This document shows, piece after piece, positions 19,891 to 29,181 of a stretch of 64,000 nucleotides of DNA. Within the stretch, counting starts at the first letter, position 1. Every line of letters begins with the position of its first letter. A program made the position numbers and the translations under genes. The notes under the pieces were generated by a model. It was not told the origin of the DNA. It searched no databases and was given only the letters and a program-made list of their open reading frames with translations. This stretch comes from Arthrobacter sp. OV608 (lineage in GTDB: Bacteria; Actinomycetota; Actinomycetes; Actinomycetales; Micrococcaceae). The stretch is taken from positions 62,001 to 126,000 of the forward strand of contig FOEZ01000010.1 in the NCBI GenBank assembly GCA_900110595.1, read 5' to 3'.

Positions 19891-20835
19891 CTAACCGGGC
19901 AGCCGGTATCCGCCGTGCTGCACTTCGGCCAGGCCGTCGGCAAGCAGCCCCGCCAGCGCCCGCTCCAGCTGCTCCGGGGCGGAGTTCAGCCTGTGCAGGG
20001 CCGCCAGGGGCACCCCGATCCCCTCCGGCGCAAATCCCAGGTCCGCCGGCTCCCGCTGGAACATCTCCGCCGGCACCGGCCCCTCGGCCACGCGCAGCAC
20101 GGCCATCACGGCTCCGCGAACCTGGCGGTCGGTGCCGTGCCACGCCTGTCCCTTCGGGATGTACGACGGCGGCGGCTCACCTGCCGCCCGCCAGGCACAG
20201 GAGTCCCGGACCGGGCAGTCGCCGCACTTGGGTGCGCGGGCTGTGCACACGAGCGCCCCCAGTTCCATCACTGCAGCGTTCCAGCGGACTGATGTGCCGT
20301 CGTCGTCCGGGAGCAGCTGGGCGGCGAGCCGCATCTCCGCGGCCGTCAGCGCGGGAGCGGGGAGCGCCACGCCGGAGACCAGCCTTGCGTGTACCCGCCG
20401 GATGTTGGTGTCCACTACGGTTTCGCGGCGCCCGTAGGCGAAGGCCGCCACCGCCGCGGCCGTGTAGCTGCCCACTCCCGGCAACGCCAGTAGGTCGGCG
20501 TAGTTGTCCGGAACCTTGCCGCCGTGGTTTTCGACGATGGCAACTGCTGCCGCGTGCAGCCGCAGCGCCCGGCGCGGATAGCCCAAACGGCCCCAGGACC
20601 GCACTGCCTCTCCCGCCGGCTCGCCGGCCAGCCCGGCCGGGGTGGGCCAACGCTGCAGCCATTCACGCCAGACGGGCAGCACCCGGACCACGGGGGTCTG
20701 CTGCAGCATGATTTCACTGACCAGCACACCCCATGGAGAACATGCGGCCTCGCGCCAGGGCAGGTCGCGGGCAATGCCCGCGAACCACGCGTTGATCCGG
20801 GTATGCAGCTCCTGCAGTTCCGGCTCCGAAGGCAA
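19891..20835 (-). CDS. mutY: A/G-specific adenine glycosylase MutY
   Basis: Removes adenine mispaired with 8-oxoguanine. The helix-hairpin-helix-GPD motif is LPGVGSYTAAAVAAFAYG followed by the catalytic-Asp segment ETVVDTNIRRVHARL. The iron-sulfur loop is intact, C-TARAPK-C-GD-C-PVRDS-C (C-X6-C-X2-C-X5-C). The C-terminal NUDIX-like 8-oxoG recognition domain is short, as in many actinobacteria. No ATG fits well: I chose TTG 20835. The frame stays open to 21024, but that would overlap the divergent gene's start. TACAGT in the upstream part of this frame resembles a -10. Confidence 0.88.
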   Translation of the reverse strand: MPSEPELQELHTRINAWFAGIARDLPWREAACSPWGVLVSEIMLQQTPVVRVLPVWREWLQRWPTPAGLAGEPAGEAVRSWGRLGYPRRALRLHAAAVAIVENHGGKVPDNYADLLALPGVGSYTAAAVAAFAYGRRETVVDTNIRRVHARLVSGVALPAPALTAAEMRLAAQLLPDDDGTSVRWNAAVMELGALVCTARAPKCGDCPVRDSCAWRAAGEPPPSYIPKGQAWHGTDRQVRGAVMAVLRVAEGPVPAEMFQREPADLGFAPEGIGVPLAALHRLNSAPEQLERALAGLLADGLAEVQHGGYRLPG

Positions 20836-21012
20836 ACGGGCAGGCGCGGCGGTGGTTAAAGCTTCAGTATCGATCCCAACACTGTAATGGATCAGTTTCC
20901 GGAGCCCGAAACGGGATATGGCCCTGCCGCCATGCTGGATGTGACCAGAGCGATGGGGCTGCCGGCGGCGTGGTGGCAAAGCAGATCGGCCCCCGTTCTC
21001 TAGCCTAGGAGG

Positions 21013-21699
21013 ATGGGCGGGCAAGGCAATTCATCACGTGGCGGGACGACGGCATCCGGATCCAGCAGGGTCCGCAAGCCGAGCCCTGCCGTGTACCGCC
21101 GGCGCCGGCTGTTCCTGGGTGCGGCCTTGCTGCTGGTGATCGCACTGATGGTGGGAGGATTCTCCCTCGCCGGCGCCTTCAGTGGCGGGTCCGAACAGGC
21201 ATCATCAACTGACCCGGCCGCCGGCGCAACCGCGTCCACTGACCCCTCCCGCCAGGCATCGCCGTCGGCCTCTGCTTCCGCACCCACCCCGACGCCGTCA
21301 CCCACCCCAACCTGCAACCAGAACCTGGTTACCGTCTCGGCGTCGACGGACAAAGCCGCCTACGGCCCCGGGGAAAACCCGATGCTGACACTCAAGGTGA
21401 CCAACGGCGGCACCATGCCGTGCGAGGTGAATATCGGAACCTCACAGATGGAATTCCTGGTGACCAGCGGCGCCGACCGGATCTTTTCGTCCAGGGACTG
21501 CCAGGCTAAGAGTGAGGACCTGGTGAAGACCGTCGCACCGGGGGCCAGCGAAACCGCCAACTTCCCATGGTCGCGGAACCGTTCCCTCGAAGGCTGCCAG
21601 CCGGTGGAAGCCAAGCCCGGAGGCGGCGGCGCGTACTACATCTTCACCGCGAAGCTCGGCTCGAAAGCCAGCCCTAAGGCTGTTTTCCAGCTGAACTAA
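21013..21699 (+). CDS. Membrane-anchored secreted-domain protein, function unknown
   Basis: 228 residues. A basic cytoplasmic N-terminus (about 1-35) precedes one transmembrane helix (LFLGAALLLVIALMVGGFSL, about 36-55), then a Ser/Thr/Pro/Ala-rich linker (about 60-95) ending in TPTPSPTPTCNQN. The C-terminal domain (about 96-228) looks like an immunoglobulin-like fold (TLKVTNGGTMPCEVNIG) with four Cys. This is a common actinobacterial layout for a surface protein of unknown role. Divergent from mutY, with a very short gap. Confidence 0.75.
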   Translation: MGGQGNSSRGGTTASGSSRVRKPSPAVYRRRRLFLGAALLLVIALMVGGFSLAGAFSGGSEQASSTDPAAGATASTDPSRQASPSASASAPTPTPSPTPTCNQNLVTVSASTDKAAYGPGENPMLTLKVTNGGTMPCEVNIGTSQMEFLVTSGADRIFSSRDCQAKSEDLVKTVAPGASETANFPWSRNRSLEGCQPVEAKPGGGGAYYIFTAKLGSKASPKAVFQLN

Positions 21700-21777
21700 C
21701 GGGTTCCTTTCAAGCGACTGCTCGGTAACCGCCCTTCTGGCCGCTCAAAACGGCATTTACCCAGCAGCCGGCTGGCT

Positions 21778-22854
21778 TTAGAGGAAACGGTCCAGCAGGC
21801 TTGCTTCCGCCATCCGGCTGAGGCCTTCGCGCACGGTCCGGGCGCGCTGGTCGCCGATGCCGTCCACGGTCATCAGGTCATCGATGGTGGCTGCCATAAG
21901 GAACTGCAGGCCGCCAAAGTGGTCTACCAGACGGTCTGCAACGGCTTTTGGAACCGCCTTGAGGCCCGAAAGCAGGCGGTAGCCCCGAGGCTGCACCACG
22001 GCGTCCAGGTTCGCTTCGCCGCCGGCAAACCCCACGATGTTTGAGATCTTGCCCAGGTCAATCAGTTCGGTAGGTCCCAGGTTCACCAGTTCGTTGACCG
22101 CTTTTTCGATGTCATCGGCTGAAGCGTTGGGGCTGGCGTAATCGCGGATAATCACGTCGCTTCCGGGGCCGCGGCCCACTGTGAGCTCATCGAGCTGGAG
22201 CGACAGGAGCCGGCCATCCTCGCCAAGTTCCAGCACGTATTGGGAGATTTCCTCTGAGATGCGGCGGACCATTTCCTGGCGCTGGAGGGTGACGGCGACA
22301 TCCCGGACCGTGACCATCGCTTCGATCTCCAGGGCGGACAACGAACTGGTGACCTGGTCCAGGCGGGACCGGTAGCGCTCAAGGGTGGCCAGGGCCTGGT
22401 TGGCGCGGGCCAGGACCTTTTCGGATCCCTCGAGGACATGCCGCAAGCCGTTCACGTACAGGGCGATGATCTGCATGGACTGGCTGACCGAGATAACGGG
22501 TACGCCCGTCTGGATGGCCACGCGTTCGGCCGTGCGGTGGCGGGTGCCCGATTCCTGGGTCTCGATGCTGGAATCGGGGACCAGCTGGACGGCGGCGCGG
22601 AGGATGTTGCCGGCATCCTTGTCGCAGATGATGGCGCCATCCATCTTGGCCAGTTCGCGGAGCCGGGTGGGGGAGAAGTCGATACCGATATCGAAACCAC
22701 CCGAGCAGATGGATTCGATGGTCCGGTCCATGCCCAGGACTATCAGTGCACCGGTGCGTCCGCGCAGGATCCGCTCCAGCCCGTCGCGAAGGGGGGTTCC
22801 GGGTGCCACTCTGGCCAGGGTTGCCCTGAGAGATTCTTCGGGGCTCCGCGCCAT
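21778..22854 (-). CDS. disA: DNA integrity scanning diadenylate cyclase DisA
   Basis: Makes cyclic di-AMP from two ATP and links it to DNA branch sensing. 358 residues. The N-terminal DAC domain shows both catalytic motifs, DGAIICD near residue 72 and SGTRHRTAER near residue 104. A helical linker follows, and the C-terminal helix-hairpin-helix DNA-binding domain contains DDLMTVDGIGDQRARTVREGL. The start ATG is at 22854, with AAGGGA upstream. In many actinobacteria disA is next to radA; here radA is 16 kb away while mutY is close. Confidence 0.95.
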   Translation of the reverse strand: MARSPEESLRATLARVAPGTPLRDGLERILRGRTGALIVLGMDRTIESICSGGFDIGIDFSPTRLRELAKMDGAIICDKDAGNILRAAVQLVPDSSIETQESGTRHRTAERVAIQTGVPVISVSQSMQIIALYVNGLRHVLEGSEKVLARANQALATLERYRSRLDQVTSSLSALEIEAMVTVRDVAVTLQRQEMVRRISEEISQYVLELGEDGRLLSLQLDELTVGRGPGSDVIIRDYASPNASADDIEKAVNELVNLGPTELIDLGKISNIVGFAGGEANLDAVVQPRGYRLLSGLKAVPKAVADRLVDHFGGLQFLMAATIDDLMTVDGIGDQRARTVREGLSRMAEASLLDRFL

Positions 22855-23114
22855 TTAAGTGTGTCCCTTCAAAGGTGCGGGCCGGACGCCCGCAGGAATG
22901 CCGGTTTGATGCTCCGCCGGCAGGATCAAAAAATGCTCATTCTCCCGCAAGCTCAATGATAGGGGTAAGAACCGGCAACTTCCGCACGGGCAGGCCCCAA
23001 AGTGCCCCGTTAGGGGGCAGTGCCAACAGGCGGAAAATGGGTTCGACGGCGGGTGGCCGGGCGGGCATTTCGCGGATTCGTAAACACCTCCCGGCCCCTG
23101 CACGGACGGTTCCT

Positions 23115-23999
23115 CTATGGGCTCCAGTGTGAAGGGGCGGCCACGTCAGCGGGCAAAAGCGTCCGGAGATCCCCCTGGGCCGCATTGATTTGCGGTTGGG
23201 TCAGGAACAGGGCCCGGGACAGGTCGGCGCCCTCAAGCCTGGCGTTCCTGAGGTCCGCGCCCAGCAGGTCCACGGCAGTCAGATCGCTGCCGCGAAGGTC
23301 CGCTGCAATGAGGTAGCTGCCTCTGAGGTCCGCCCCGCACAACCGGCGGGACCGCAAATCCTTGCCGATAAGATCTGCCCCGGGCCTAAGATCCGTGTCC
23401 AGGTGGTCATCCCCGGTGGCGAAGTAGGACGCGCGGGCTTCTTCACTGACAGCCATCAGCAACGACCTGACTTCGGCGTGCAGCTCCTGGACGTCCAGTG
23501 ACAACAGCCCGTCCGGATCACCGCCGACCGCCGTTTCGATGATGGAGCGAAGGACTACCGCGCGTTGCGAGGCCTCCGGATCAAAGGTACGCACCTGTGC
23601 CTCCGCCAGGTACCAGAGCATCTCATGCAGTTGCCTGGCAGCCTTGAAGGCTGAGAACATTTTCTCTTTGCCGGCCGGCCGCTCCAGCCAGCTTTCTCCG
23701 CCGAAGAGACCCTGGGACACCCGCTGGCCCGCACCAAAGCAGTCAAACACTGTGCAGCCTTTGAATCCCCGGGCCCGCAGGCTCTGGTGGATGGTGCAGG
23801 AAAAGTCTGCGGCGAGTTGGGTGCACGGGGTTCCTGCATCTTTATCGACGGCAAAGTCGGCAGACCTGGTGAACCCGAAGGCTGTACAGCAGAGGGCAAA
23901 ACAATTGGCGCAGTCAGGACGGAGCGCTTGCCGGTCAAGGGCGGGCGAAGACGGCGTCTTATAGGGGGCTTGGGGGTAAGGCGATGAAGGCTTGAGCAT
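23115..23999 (-). CDS. Pentapeptide-repeat protein with N-terminal cysteine cluster
   Basis: 294 residues. The N-terminal part (about 15-95) carries a conserved Cys pattern, DCANCFALCC, then FSCTIH and FKGCTVFDCFGAGQ, likely a metal or iron-sulfur site. The middle is helical. The C-terminal part (about 215-275) is a pentapeptide-repeat run of A(D/N)LXX type: GADLIGKDLRSRRLCGADLR, then further repeats to GADLSRALF, folding into a right-handed beta-helix. Start ATG 23999 with GGAAG seven bases upstream is preferred over the longer frame. A known actinobacterial family without assigned function, to my recollection. Confidence 0.82.
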   Translation of the reverse strand: MLKPSSPYPQAPYKTPSSPALDRQALRPDCANCFALCCTAFGFTRSADFAVDKDAGTPCTQLAADFSCTIHQSLRARGFKGCTVFDCFGAGQRVSQGLFGGESWLERPAGKEKMFSAFKAARQLHEMLWYLAEAQVRTFDPEASQRAVVLRSIIETAVGGDPDGLLSLDVQELHAEVRSLLMAVSEEARASYFATGDDHLDTDLRPGADLIGKDLRSRRLCGADLRGSYLIAADLRGSDLTAVDLLGADLRNARLEGADLSRALFLTQPQINAAQGDLRTLLPADVAAPSHWSP

Positions 24000-24177
24000 G
24001 TGATCTTCCAGGCGCAGGGATTCGATGTGGCCGGTCTTGGGGGGAACTGGAGTTCCCCCGGCGGGCGCACACAATCACGGCTCCTTCGAGGAGGAGCCAG
24101 CCGAAACCGCTGTTAAGGCTCTGGGTCACAGAGAAAAATGAAGTGTCACTGGGATCAAGAATACCGCGGCGAGGCGG

Positions 24178-24405
24178 TTAGCGCGCACGCTCCCGCACCA
24201 TCCGTTCCAGCTCCCTGCTGACTTTCACCAGGGATGCGGCGCGCAGTGCTTTCTGCTCGGCGGCCGTCTGCGTAGGCCGCCGCGGGGGTGTACCCGGAGC
24301 GTCCATCGATTCGCTCTCGCGAAGATGGGCAGCCGGGGCGGGCGCCACCAGCCCTGTGGCCAGGGGATCAAAAAACAGGTTGCCCGGGAAGGAAATGCCG
24401 TGCAT
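24178..24405 (-). CDS. Small protein, function unknown
   Basis: 75 residues. Begins with a hydrophobic stretch (ISFPGNLFFDPLATGLV) and ends with a basic helical tail (LVKVSRELERMVRERAR). No known domain. AAAGGA sits 12 bases upstream of ATG 24405, inside the end of a 33-codon ORF whose stop is six bases away, so the two look like a small operon. Monocistronic expression cannot be excluded. Confidence 0.5.
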   Translation of the reverse strand: MHGISFPGNLFFDPLATGLVAPAPAAHLRESESMDAPGTPPRRPTQTAAEQKALRAASLVKVSRELERMVRERAR

Positions 24406-24411
24406 AACTGA

Positions 24412-24513
24412 TCAGTTCCTTTCCCTGCCGGATACGGCGGTGCGGAGTGACACGAAGGCGCCCCAGGAGGCGTTGTTGAGACTCATCATGCGGTCACGGT
24501 AGCGGGCACTCAT
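24412..24513 (-). CDS. 33-residue ORF, possible leader or microprotein
   Basis: ATG 24513 to TGA 24412 on the minus strand, 33 codons. The peptide begins MSARYRDRMMSLNNASWGAF and ends with a basic RTAVSGRERN tail. It lies just upstream of the 75-residue gene with a six-base gap, and its last codons contain that gene's ribosome binding site. Spacing argues for coupling. No homologue known to me. Confidence 0.4.
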   Translation of the reverse strand: MSARYRDRMMSLNNASWGAFVSLRTAVSGRERN

Positions 24514-24692
24514 TTCGAGGCTTTGAACCAGTGGTTTCCGCGGCGTTAAGCGGACCGGCATTGATTTGCCGCGCTGCGATAAACTGGAACTTGGCTTTCC
24601 GCCAGTCCGTTTCCCGGCCCGGGCCGCAGCGCTCCGGCGCGCAGTGCCTGCAAAGGCGCCTGGACAGTCCCACCCGCAGCGAAAGTAGCACC

Positions 24693-26306
24693 GTGTCCCA
24701 AGATGTCCTCACCCCCGCCCGGATCTCGGAGATTCACAAAGAGGCGGGCCGTCGCAGGACCTTTGCTGTCATTTCCCACCCTGACGCCGGCAAATCGACG
24801 CTGACCGAAGCGCTGGCCCTGCACGCCAAGGTGATCGGCACCGCAGGTGCCTCCAGCGGCAAGGCCAACCGTAAGGAAACCGTCTCCGACTGGATGCAGA
24901 TGGAAAAGGACCGCGGCATCTCCATCAGTTCGGCCGCGCTGCAGTTCTCCTACCGGGACACGGTCATCAACCTCCTGGACACCCCCGGCCACGCCGACTT
25001 CTCCGAAGACACCTACCGCGTGCTCGCCGCCGTCGACTGTGCAGTGATGCTGGTGGACGCCGCCAAAGGCCTGGAAACCCAGACCATGAAACTCTTCGAG
25101 GTCTGCAAGCAGCGCAACCTTCCCATCATCACCGTCATCAACAAGTGGGACCGGCCGGGCCTGGACGCGCTGGCGCTGATGGATGAGATCACCGAGCGTA
25201 CCGGGCTGCAGCCCATGCCCCTGACCTGGGCGGTGGGCATCTCCGGTGATTTTCGCGGTGTGTGGGACCTCCGCAACGACCGCTTCGCCCGGTTCCAGCG
25301 CAACAACGCCGGCGCCCAGATCGCCATCACCGAATACTTCACCCCTGAAGAGGCAGCTGAAACCCAGGGCAGCAACTGGTCCGATGCCGTGGACGAGGCT
25401 GGCCTGGTGATCGAATCCAACCTTGAGTTCGACGTCGAAGCCTTCCACGCCGGCAAGGCCACCCCTATCCTGTTCAGCTCCGCCGCGCTCAACTTCGGCG
25501 TCAAGGAGCTGCTGGATGCGCTGGTGGACTTCGCCCCCCCGGCTGCTGCCCGGCCGGACATCGAGGGCAAACCGCGGCCGGTTGAGTCCCCGTTCTCGGG
25601 CTTCGTCTTTAAGGTCCAGGCGGGCATGAACAAGGCCCACCGCGACCACGTGGCCTTCATCCGCGTCTGCTCCGGCGTCTTCGAGCGGGGCATGGTGGTC
25701 ACGCAGACCCGCACCGGCAAGTCTTTCGCCACCAAGTACGCCCAGCAGGTGTTCGGCCGCGAACGCGAGGTCATTGACGAGGCGTACCCCGGGGACGTCG
25801 TGGGCCTGGTCAACGCATCATCCTTGCGCGTGGGCGACAGCCTGTTCCTTGACGAATCCGTGGAATACCCCGCCATCCCGCTCTTTGCCCCGGAGCACTT
25901 CCAGGTGGCACGCTCCAAGGACCCCAGCAAATTCAAGCAGTTCCGCCGCGGCATCGAACAGCTCGAACACGAGGGCGTTATCCAGCTGCTCCGCTCCGAC
26001 CTCCGCGGCGACCAGGCGCCGGTGCTTGCCGCCGTCGGCCCCATGCAGTTTGAAGTGGTGGAGGACCGGATGGCACACGACTTCAGTGCGCCCATGCGGC
26101 TGGAACGCCTGCCCTACTCGTTGGCGAGGATTTCGACGGCGGATGCCATGCCAGCGCTGGCCAACGTGCCCGGCGCCGAGGTGCTGTTGCGGTCCGACGG
26201 CGAGTACCTCGCCTTGTTCAACGACGTCTGGGCGCTGCGCCGCATCGAAAAGAACCATCCCGACCTCACCCTGGTGCCCATCGGTACCCACAACCCGGCA
26301 AAGTAG
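24693..26306 (+). CDS. prfC: Peptide chain release factor 3
   Basis: GTPase that recycles RF1/RF2 from the ribosome. 537 residues. G1 loop SHPDAGKSTL, switch region DWMQMEKDRGISI, G3 DTPGHADF, G4 NKWD, then the RF3-specific C-terminal domains (FKQFRRGIEQLEHEGVIQLL, PVLAAVGPMQFEVV). GTG 24693 is preceded by TAGCAC in a position fitting a leaderless start, and no ribosome binding site is visible; the longer open frame from 24531 has no family similarity. Six bases separate its stop from the ketoacyl synthase gene. Confidence 0.95.
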   Translation: MSQDVLTPARISEIHKEAGRRRTFAVISHPDAGKSTLTEALALHAKVIGTAGASSGKANRKETVSDWMQMEKDRGISISSAALQFSYRDTVINLLDTPGHADFSEDTYRVLAAVDCAVMLVDAAKGLETQTMKLFEVCKQRNLPIITVINKWDRPGLDALALMDEITERTGLQPMPLTWAVGISGDFRGVWDLRNDRFARFQRNNAGAQIAITEYFTPEEAAETQGSNWSDAVDEAGLVIESNLEFDVEAFHAGKATPILFSSAALNFGVKELLDALVDFAPPAAARPDIEGKPRPVESPFSGFVFKVQAGMNKAHRDHVAFIRVCSGVFERGMVVTQTRTGKSFATKYAQQVFGREREVIDEAYPGDVVGLVNASSLRVGDSLFLDESVEYPAIPLFAPEHFQVARSKDPSKFKQFRRGIEQLEHEGVIQLLRSDLRGDQAPVLAAVGPMQFEVVEDRMAHDFSAPMRLERLPYSLARISTADAMPALANVPGAEVLLRSDGEYLALFNDVWALRRIEKNHPDLTLVPIGTHNPAK

Positions 26307-26311
26307 GCACC

Positions 26312-27556
26312 GTGAACGCACTTCAATCCGGGGCAACCCAACCGCGCGCGCTGGTCACCGGCGTCGGCACCATCAACCCTCTCGGCGCGTCCGTGCCGGA
26401 AACCTGGGCCGCGCTGGTGGCGGGCAAGTCCGGGATTGCGCCCCTCGAGGCCGAGTGGGCGGAACAGCTGCCGGTGAAAATGGCCGGCCAGGTCACCGCT
26501 GACCTCAATGAACACCTGAGCACCCGCGAGATGAAGCGCATGGACCGCTGCGGCCAGCTGGCACTGATCGCGGCCCGGGAAGCCTGGAAGCAGGCCGGTG
26601 CTCCCGATGTTGACCCGGAGCGATTTGCCGTGGTGATCGGCTCGGCTTACGGCGGGCTGGGATCCACCCTGGAACAGGACCGGACGCTCGCCGCATCGGG
26701 GCCGCGCAAGGTTTCCCCGCACACCCTCACGCGCCTGATGGTCAACGGGCCGGCGGCTTGGGTGTCCATCGACCTCGGCGCCCGCGGCGGCGCCCGGACG
26801 CCCGTCAGCGCCTGCGCCTCCGGGGCTGAGGCCATTGTCCAGGCTGCCGAGATGATCCGCTCCGGTGCTGCCGACGTTGTGATAGCCGGCGGTGTGGACG
26901 CCTCCGTCAACGACCTGGTGGTCACCGGCTTTTCGCAGATCCGGGCGCTGTCCACCCGAAATGATGATCCGCAGCGCGCGTCTCGGCCGTTCGACGGCGG
27001 CCGGGACGGCTTTGTGCTCGCAGAGGGCGCCGGCGTGGTGGTGCTGGAGAGCGAAGAGCACGCACGCGCCCGCGGCGCAGCAATCCTGGGGGCGGTTGCC
27101 GGGGGAGCGGTGACCTCCGACGCGAACGACATTGTGGCCGCCGATCCTGCCATGCAGCGGCGCGTGATGCAGAAGGCACTCGACTCCGCCGGCCTGCAAG
27201 CGGAAGACATCGGTTTTGTGCACGCCCATGCCACGTCCACACCGGTGGGCGACCGGCTCGAGGGCCAGGCCATTAACGCGATCTTCGGTGCCGACGTCCC
27301 GGTGACCTCCACCAAGGGGCATACGGGCCACCTGCTGGGCGGTGCCGGAGCGCTGGCTGCCGTGGTGGTGGTGGAGGCGCTGCGGACCGGAATGCTGCCG
27401 GGGACCCTTAACGTGGAGGCGCTGGACCCGGAGGTGGACCTTAACGTCGTTACCGAAGACGTCCGCCATCTCCAGCCGGGTACTCCGTCGGCCGGATTGG
27501 TAAACGCCTTCGGTTTCGGCGGGCACAGCGTTGCCCTGGTGATCACGGGTTCATAG
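26312..27556 (+). CDS. fabF: Beta-ketoacyl-ACP synthase II (FabF type)
   Basis: Condenses malonyl-ACP with acyl-ACP in chain elongation. 414 residues. Thiolase fold with catalytic Cys in VSACASGAEAI near residue 167 and two histidines, in HAHATSTPVGDRLEG near residue 309 and KGHTGHLLGGAGA near residue 338. GTG 26312 starts six bases after prfC, so the two genes are probably co-transcribed, which is not an expected functional pairing. It stands apart from other fatty-acid genes and could be a paralogue with a special role rather than the main FabF. Confidence 0.9.
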   Translation: MNALQSGATQPRALVTGVGTINPLGASVPETWAALVAGKSGIAPLEAEWAEQLPVKMAGQVTADLNEHLSTREMKRMDRCGQLALIAAREAWKQAGAPDVDPERFAVVIGSAYGGLGSTLEQDRTLAASGPRKVSPHTLTRLMVNGPAAWVSIDLGARGGARTPVSACASGAEAIVQAAEMIRSGAADVVIAGGVDASVNDLVVTGFSQIRALSTRNDDPQRASRPFDGGRDGFVLAEGAGVVVLESEEHARARGAAILGAVAGGAVTSDANDIVAADPAMQRRVMQKALDSAGLQAEDIGFVHAHATSTPVGDRLEGQAINAIFGADVPVTSTKGHTGHLLGGAGALAAVVVVEALRTGMLPGTLNVEALDPEVDLNVVTEDVRHLQPGTPSAGLVNAFGFGGHSVALVITGS

Positions 27557-27561
27557 CCGCA

Positions 27562-27594
27562 CAGCGTCCGGGCGGTTTCCCTGCCCGGACGCTG
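27562..27594 (+). terminator. Hairpin after the ketoacyl synthase gene
   Basis: CAGCGTCCGGGC (27562-27573) pairs perfectly with GCCCGGACGCTG (27583-27594), six bases after the stop. No T-run. Strong stem in a convergent gap, so probably termination. Confidence 0.6.
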
Positions 27595-27608
27595 GAACAG
27601 TGCAGTGA

Positions 27609-27664
27609 CGCCGGAACGGTGCGGTGGCGCCCGAACGCTACAGCGTCCCGGCACTGTTCCGGCG
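27609..27664. terminator. Second inverted repeat in the convergent gap
   Basis: CGCCGGAACGGTGC (27609-27622) pairs with GCACTGTTCCGGCG (27651-27664) with one G-T, and encloses a further CAGCGTCC copy. Placed just past the stop of the minus-strand MFS gene, so it may terminate that operon. Confidence 0.45.
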
Positions 27665-27684
27665 ATTGAGGCGCAGTCTCTCAC

Positions 27685-29037
27685 CTACGCCCGGCTGGGT
27701 ACCGCCGTCTCTACGGTGCGGTCCCCGGCCTGGGCGGCCGGCTCCGTGTCGTTGCGGCGTTCCTTCAGGAAGTACACCAGGCCGGCGGCGATGGTGGACG
27801 CGGCTGCGAGGGCGAACAGGCCCGGGATGACGCCTCCGGTCTGCTCCTTGATGATGCCGAAGCCGAACGGCGCTACGAACCCGCCAAGGTTTCCCAGCGA
27901 ATTGATGATGGCGATGGCCGGAGCCAGGACCAGCGGATGCAGCCCTGACTGCGGGATGGTCCAGAACAGCGGCGAAGCACTCTTGAAACCCATCGCGGCG
28001 ATGGCCAGGAAGACCAGCGCCATCACAGGGGATGCTACGGCGGCTGCGAACGTGCCGATTGCGGCGACCAGGAGTGCGGCCACCAGCAATGGACGCTTGG
28101 ACTTGGCCTTGTCCTGCCACTTGGCGGCGAAGTACATGGCGAACACCGCACAGATCCAGGGAATCGAAGACAGGAAGCCCACCGTGAGGTCGGTGGTGCC
28201 GGGGATCTGCTTGATGATGCTGGGGAGCCAGAATGTGTTGGCGTAGATGGACAGCTGCACGGAGAAGTAGATGCCGCACAGCAGCAGGATCTGCGGGTTC
28301 AGGAGCATTTTCCAGCGGTTGATCTTTCCGCCGCCGGCAGTGGTGTGCTCGGCGTCCTCAGCGGCGATCGCCTGGGACAGTGCATCCTTTTCGGGTGCGG
28401 TGAGCCACTTGGCATCCCTGATCCTGGCGTCGAGGAGGAAGAACACCGTGATGCCCACAACTACTGACAGGGCGCCTTCGAAGCCGAACAGCCACTGCCA
28501 GCCGCGCAGGCCCAGCGCGCCGTGCAGGCTGAGCAGCGTCCCGGCGATGGGTCCGGAAATGGCCGCGGCAATGGATGAGCCGGCGATGAAGATCGCGGTT
28601 GCCTTTCCGCGCTGCCCGGCTGGCACCCATCGGGCGAAGTAGAAGATGACGGCAGGGAAGAAGCCGGCTTCTGCGGCGCCGAGCAGGAATCGCAGGACGT
28701 AGAACATGGTTTCGTTCTGCACGAACGCCATCAGGAAGGAAACGATGCCCCAGCTGACCATGATTCGTGCCAGCCAGACCTTGGCGCCGTACTTCTCCAT
28801 CATCACGTTGCTGGGAAGCTCAAAAATGGCATACGCGATAAAAAACAGCCCTGCACCAAAACCATAGGCGGCGGCACCGATGCCAACGTCAGCCTGGAGG
28901 TGGTCCTGCGCGTAGCCGATGTTGGACCGGTTCAGCTGGTTGCACACCAGCATGACCAGCATGATGGGCAGCACGCGCTTGAAGAATTTCTTCGTGGCCG
29001 AGGCCACGTCCGTGACGGCATTGTCCACAGACATCAT
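27685..29037 (-). CDS. MFS transporter (anion:cation symporter family), probable glucarate/galactarate permease
   Basis: 450 residues with about 12 transmembrane helices. The N-terminal RVLPIMLVMLVCNQLNRSNIGYAQDHLQADVG, split here only in description, fits the ACS family (phthalate, glucarate, tartrate porters). The helix 2-3 loop region is ELPSNVMMEKYGAKVWLARI. Start at 29037, with AAAGGAAAA upstream; an alternative is the adjacent ATG at 29034. It is the last gene of the glucarate operon, 145 bases after gudD, so D-glucarate or galactarate is the likely cargo. That substrate is an inference from context. Confidence 0.86.
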   Translation of the reverse strand: MMSVDNAVTDVASATKKFFKRVLPIMLVMLVCNQLNRSNIGYAQDHLQADVGIGAAAYGFGAGLFFIAYAIFELPSNVMMEKYGAKVWLARIMVSWGIVSFLMAFVQNETMFYVLRFLLGAAEAGFFPAVIFYFARWVPAGQRGKATAIFIAGSSIAAAISGPIAGTLLSLHGALGLRGWQWLFGFEGALSVVVGITVFFLLDARIRDAKWLTAPEKDALSQAIAAEDAEHTTAGGGKINRWKMLLNPQILLLCGIYFSVQLSIYANTFWLPSIIKQIPGTTDLTVGFLSSIPWICAVFAMYFAAKWQDKAKSKRPLLVAALLVAAIGTFAAAVASPVMALVFLAIAAMGFKSASPLFWTIPQSGLHPLVLAPAIAIINSLGNLGGFVAPFGFGIIKEQTGGVIPGLFALAAASTIAAGLVYFLKERRNDTEPAAQAGDRTVETAVPSRA

Positions 29038-29181
29038 TGAATGTTTTCCTTTGGGGTTTGGATAACGCAGGCCGGCTGCGGGGCACTGGAAAGCAGTGGG
29101 GCCCGTCACAGCGGACCCCACTACTTTACCGGACAGCTGCCGGCGGACTGCTTCTATCGGGCAGCTACTACCGGGCAGCTT

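Noticed and set aside
22861..23110. Cyclic di-AMP riboswitch upstream of disA
   Set aside because: A short GC hairpin near 23000 is present, but the ydaO-type conserved core is not recognisable.
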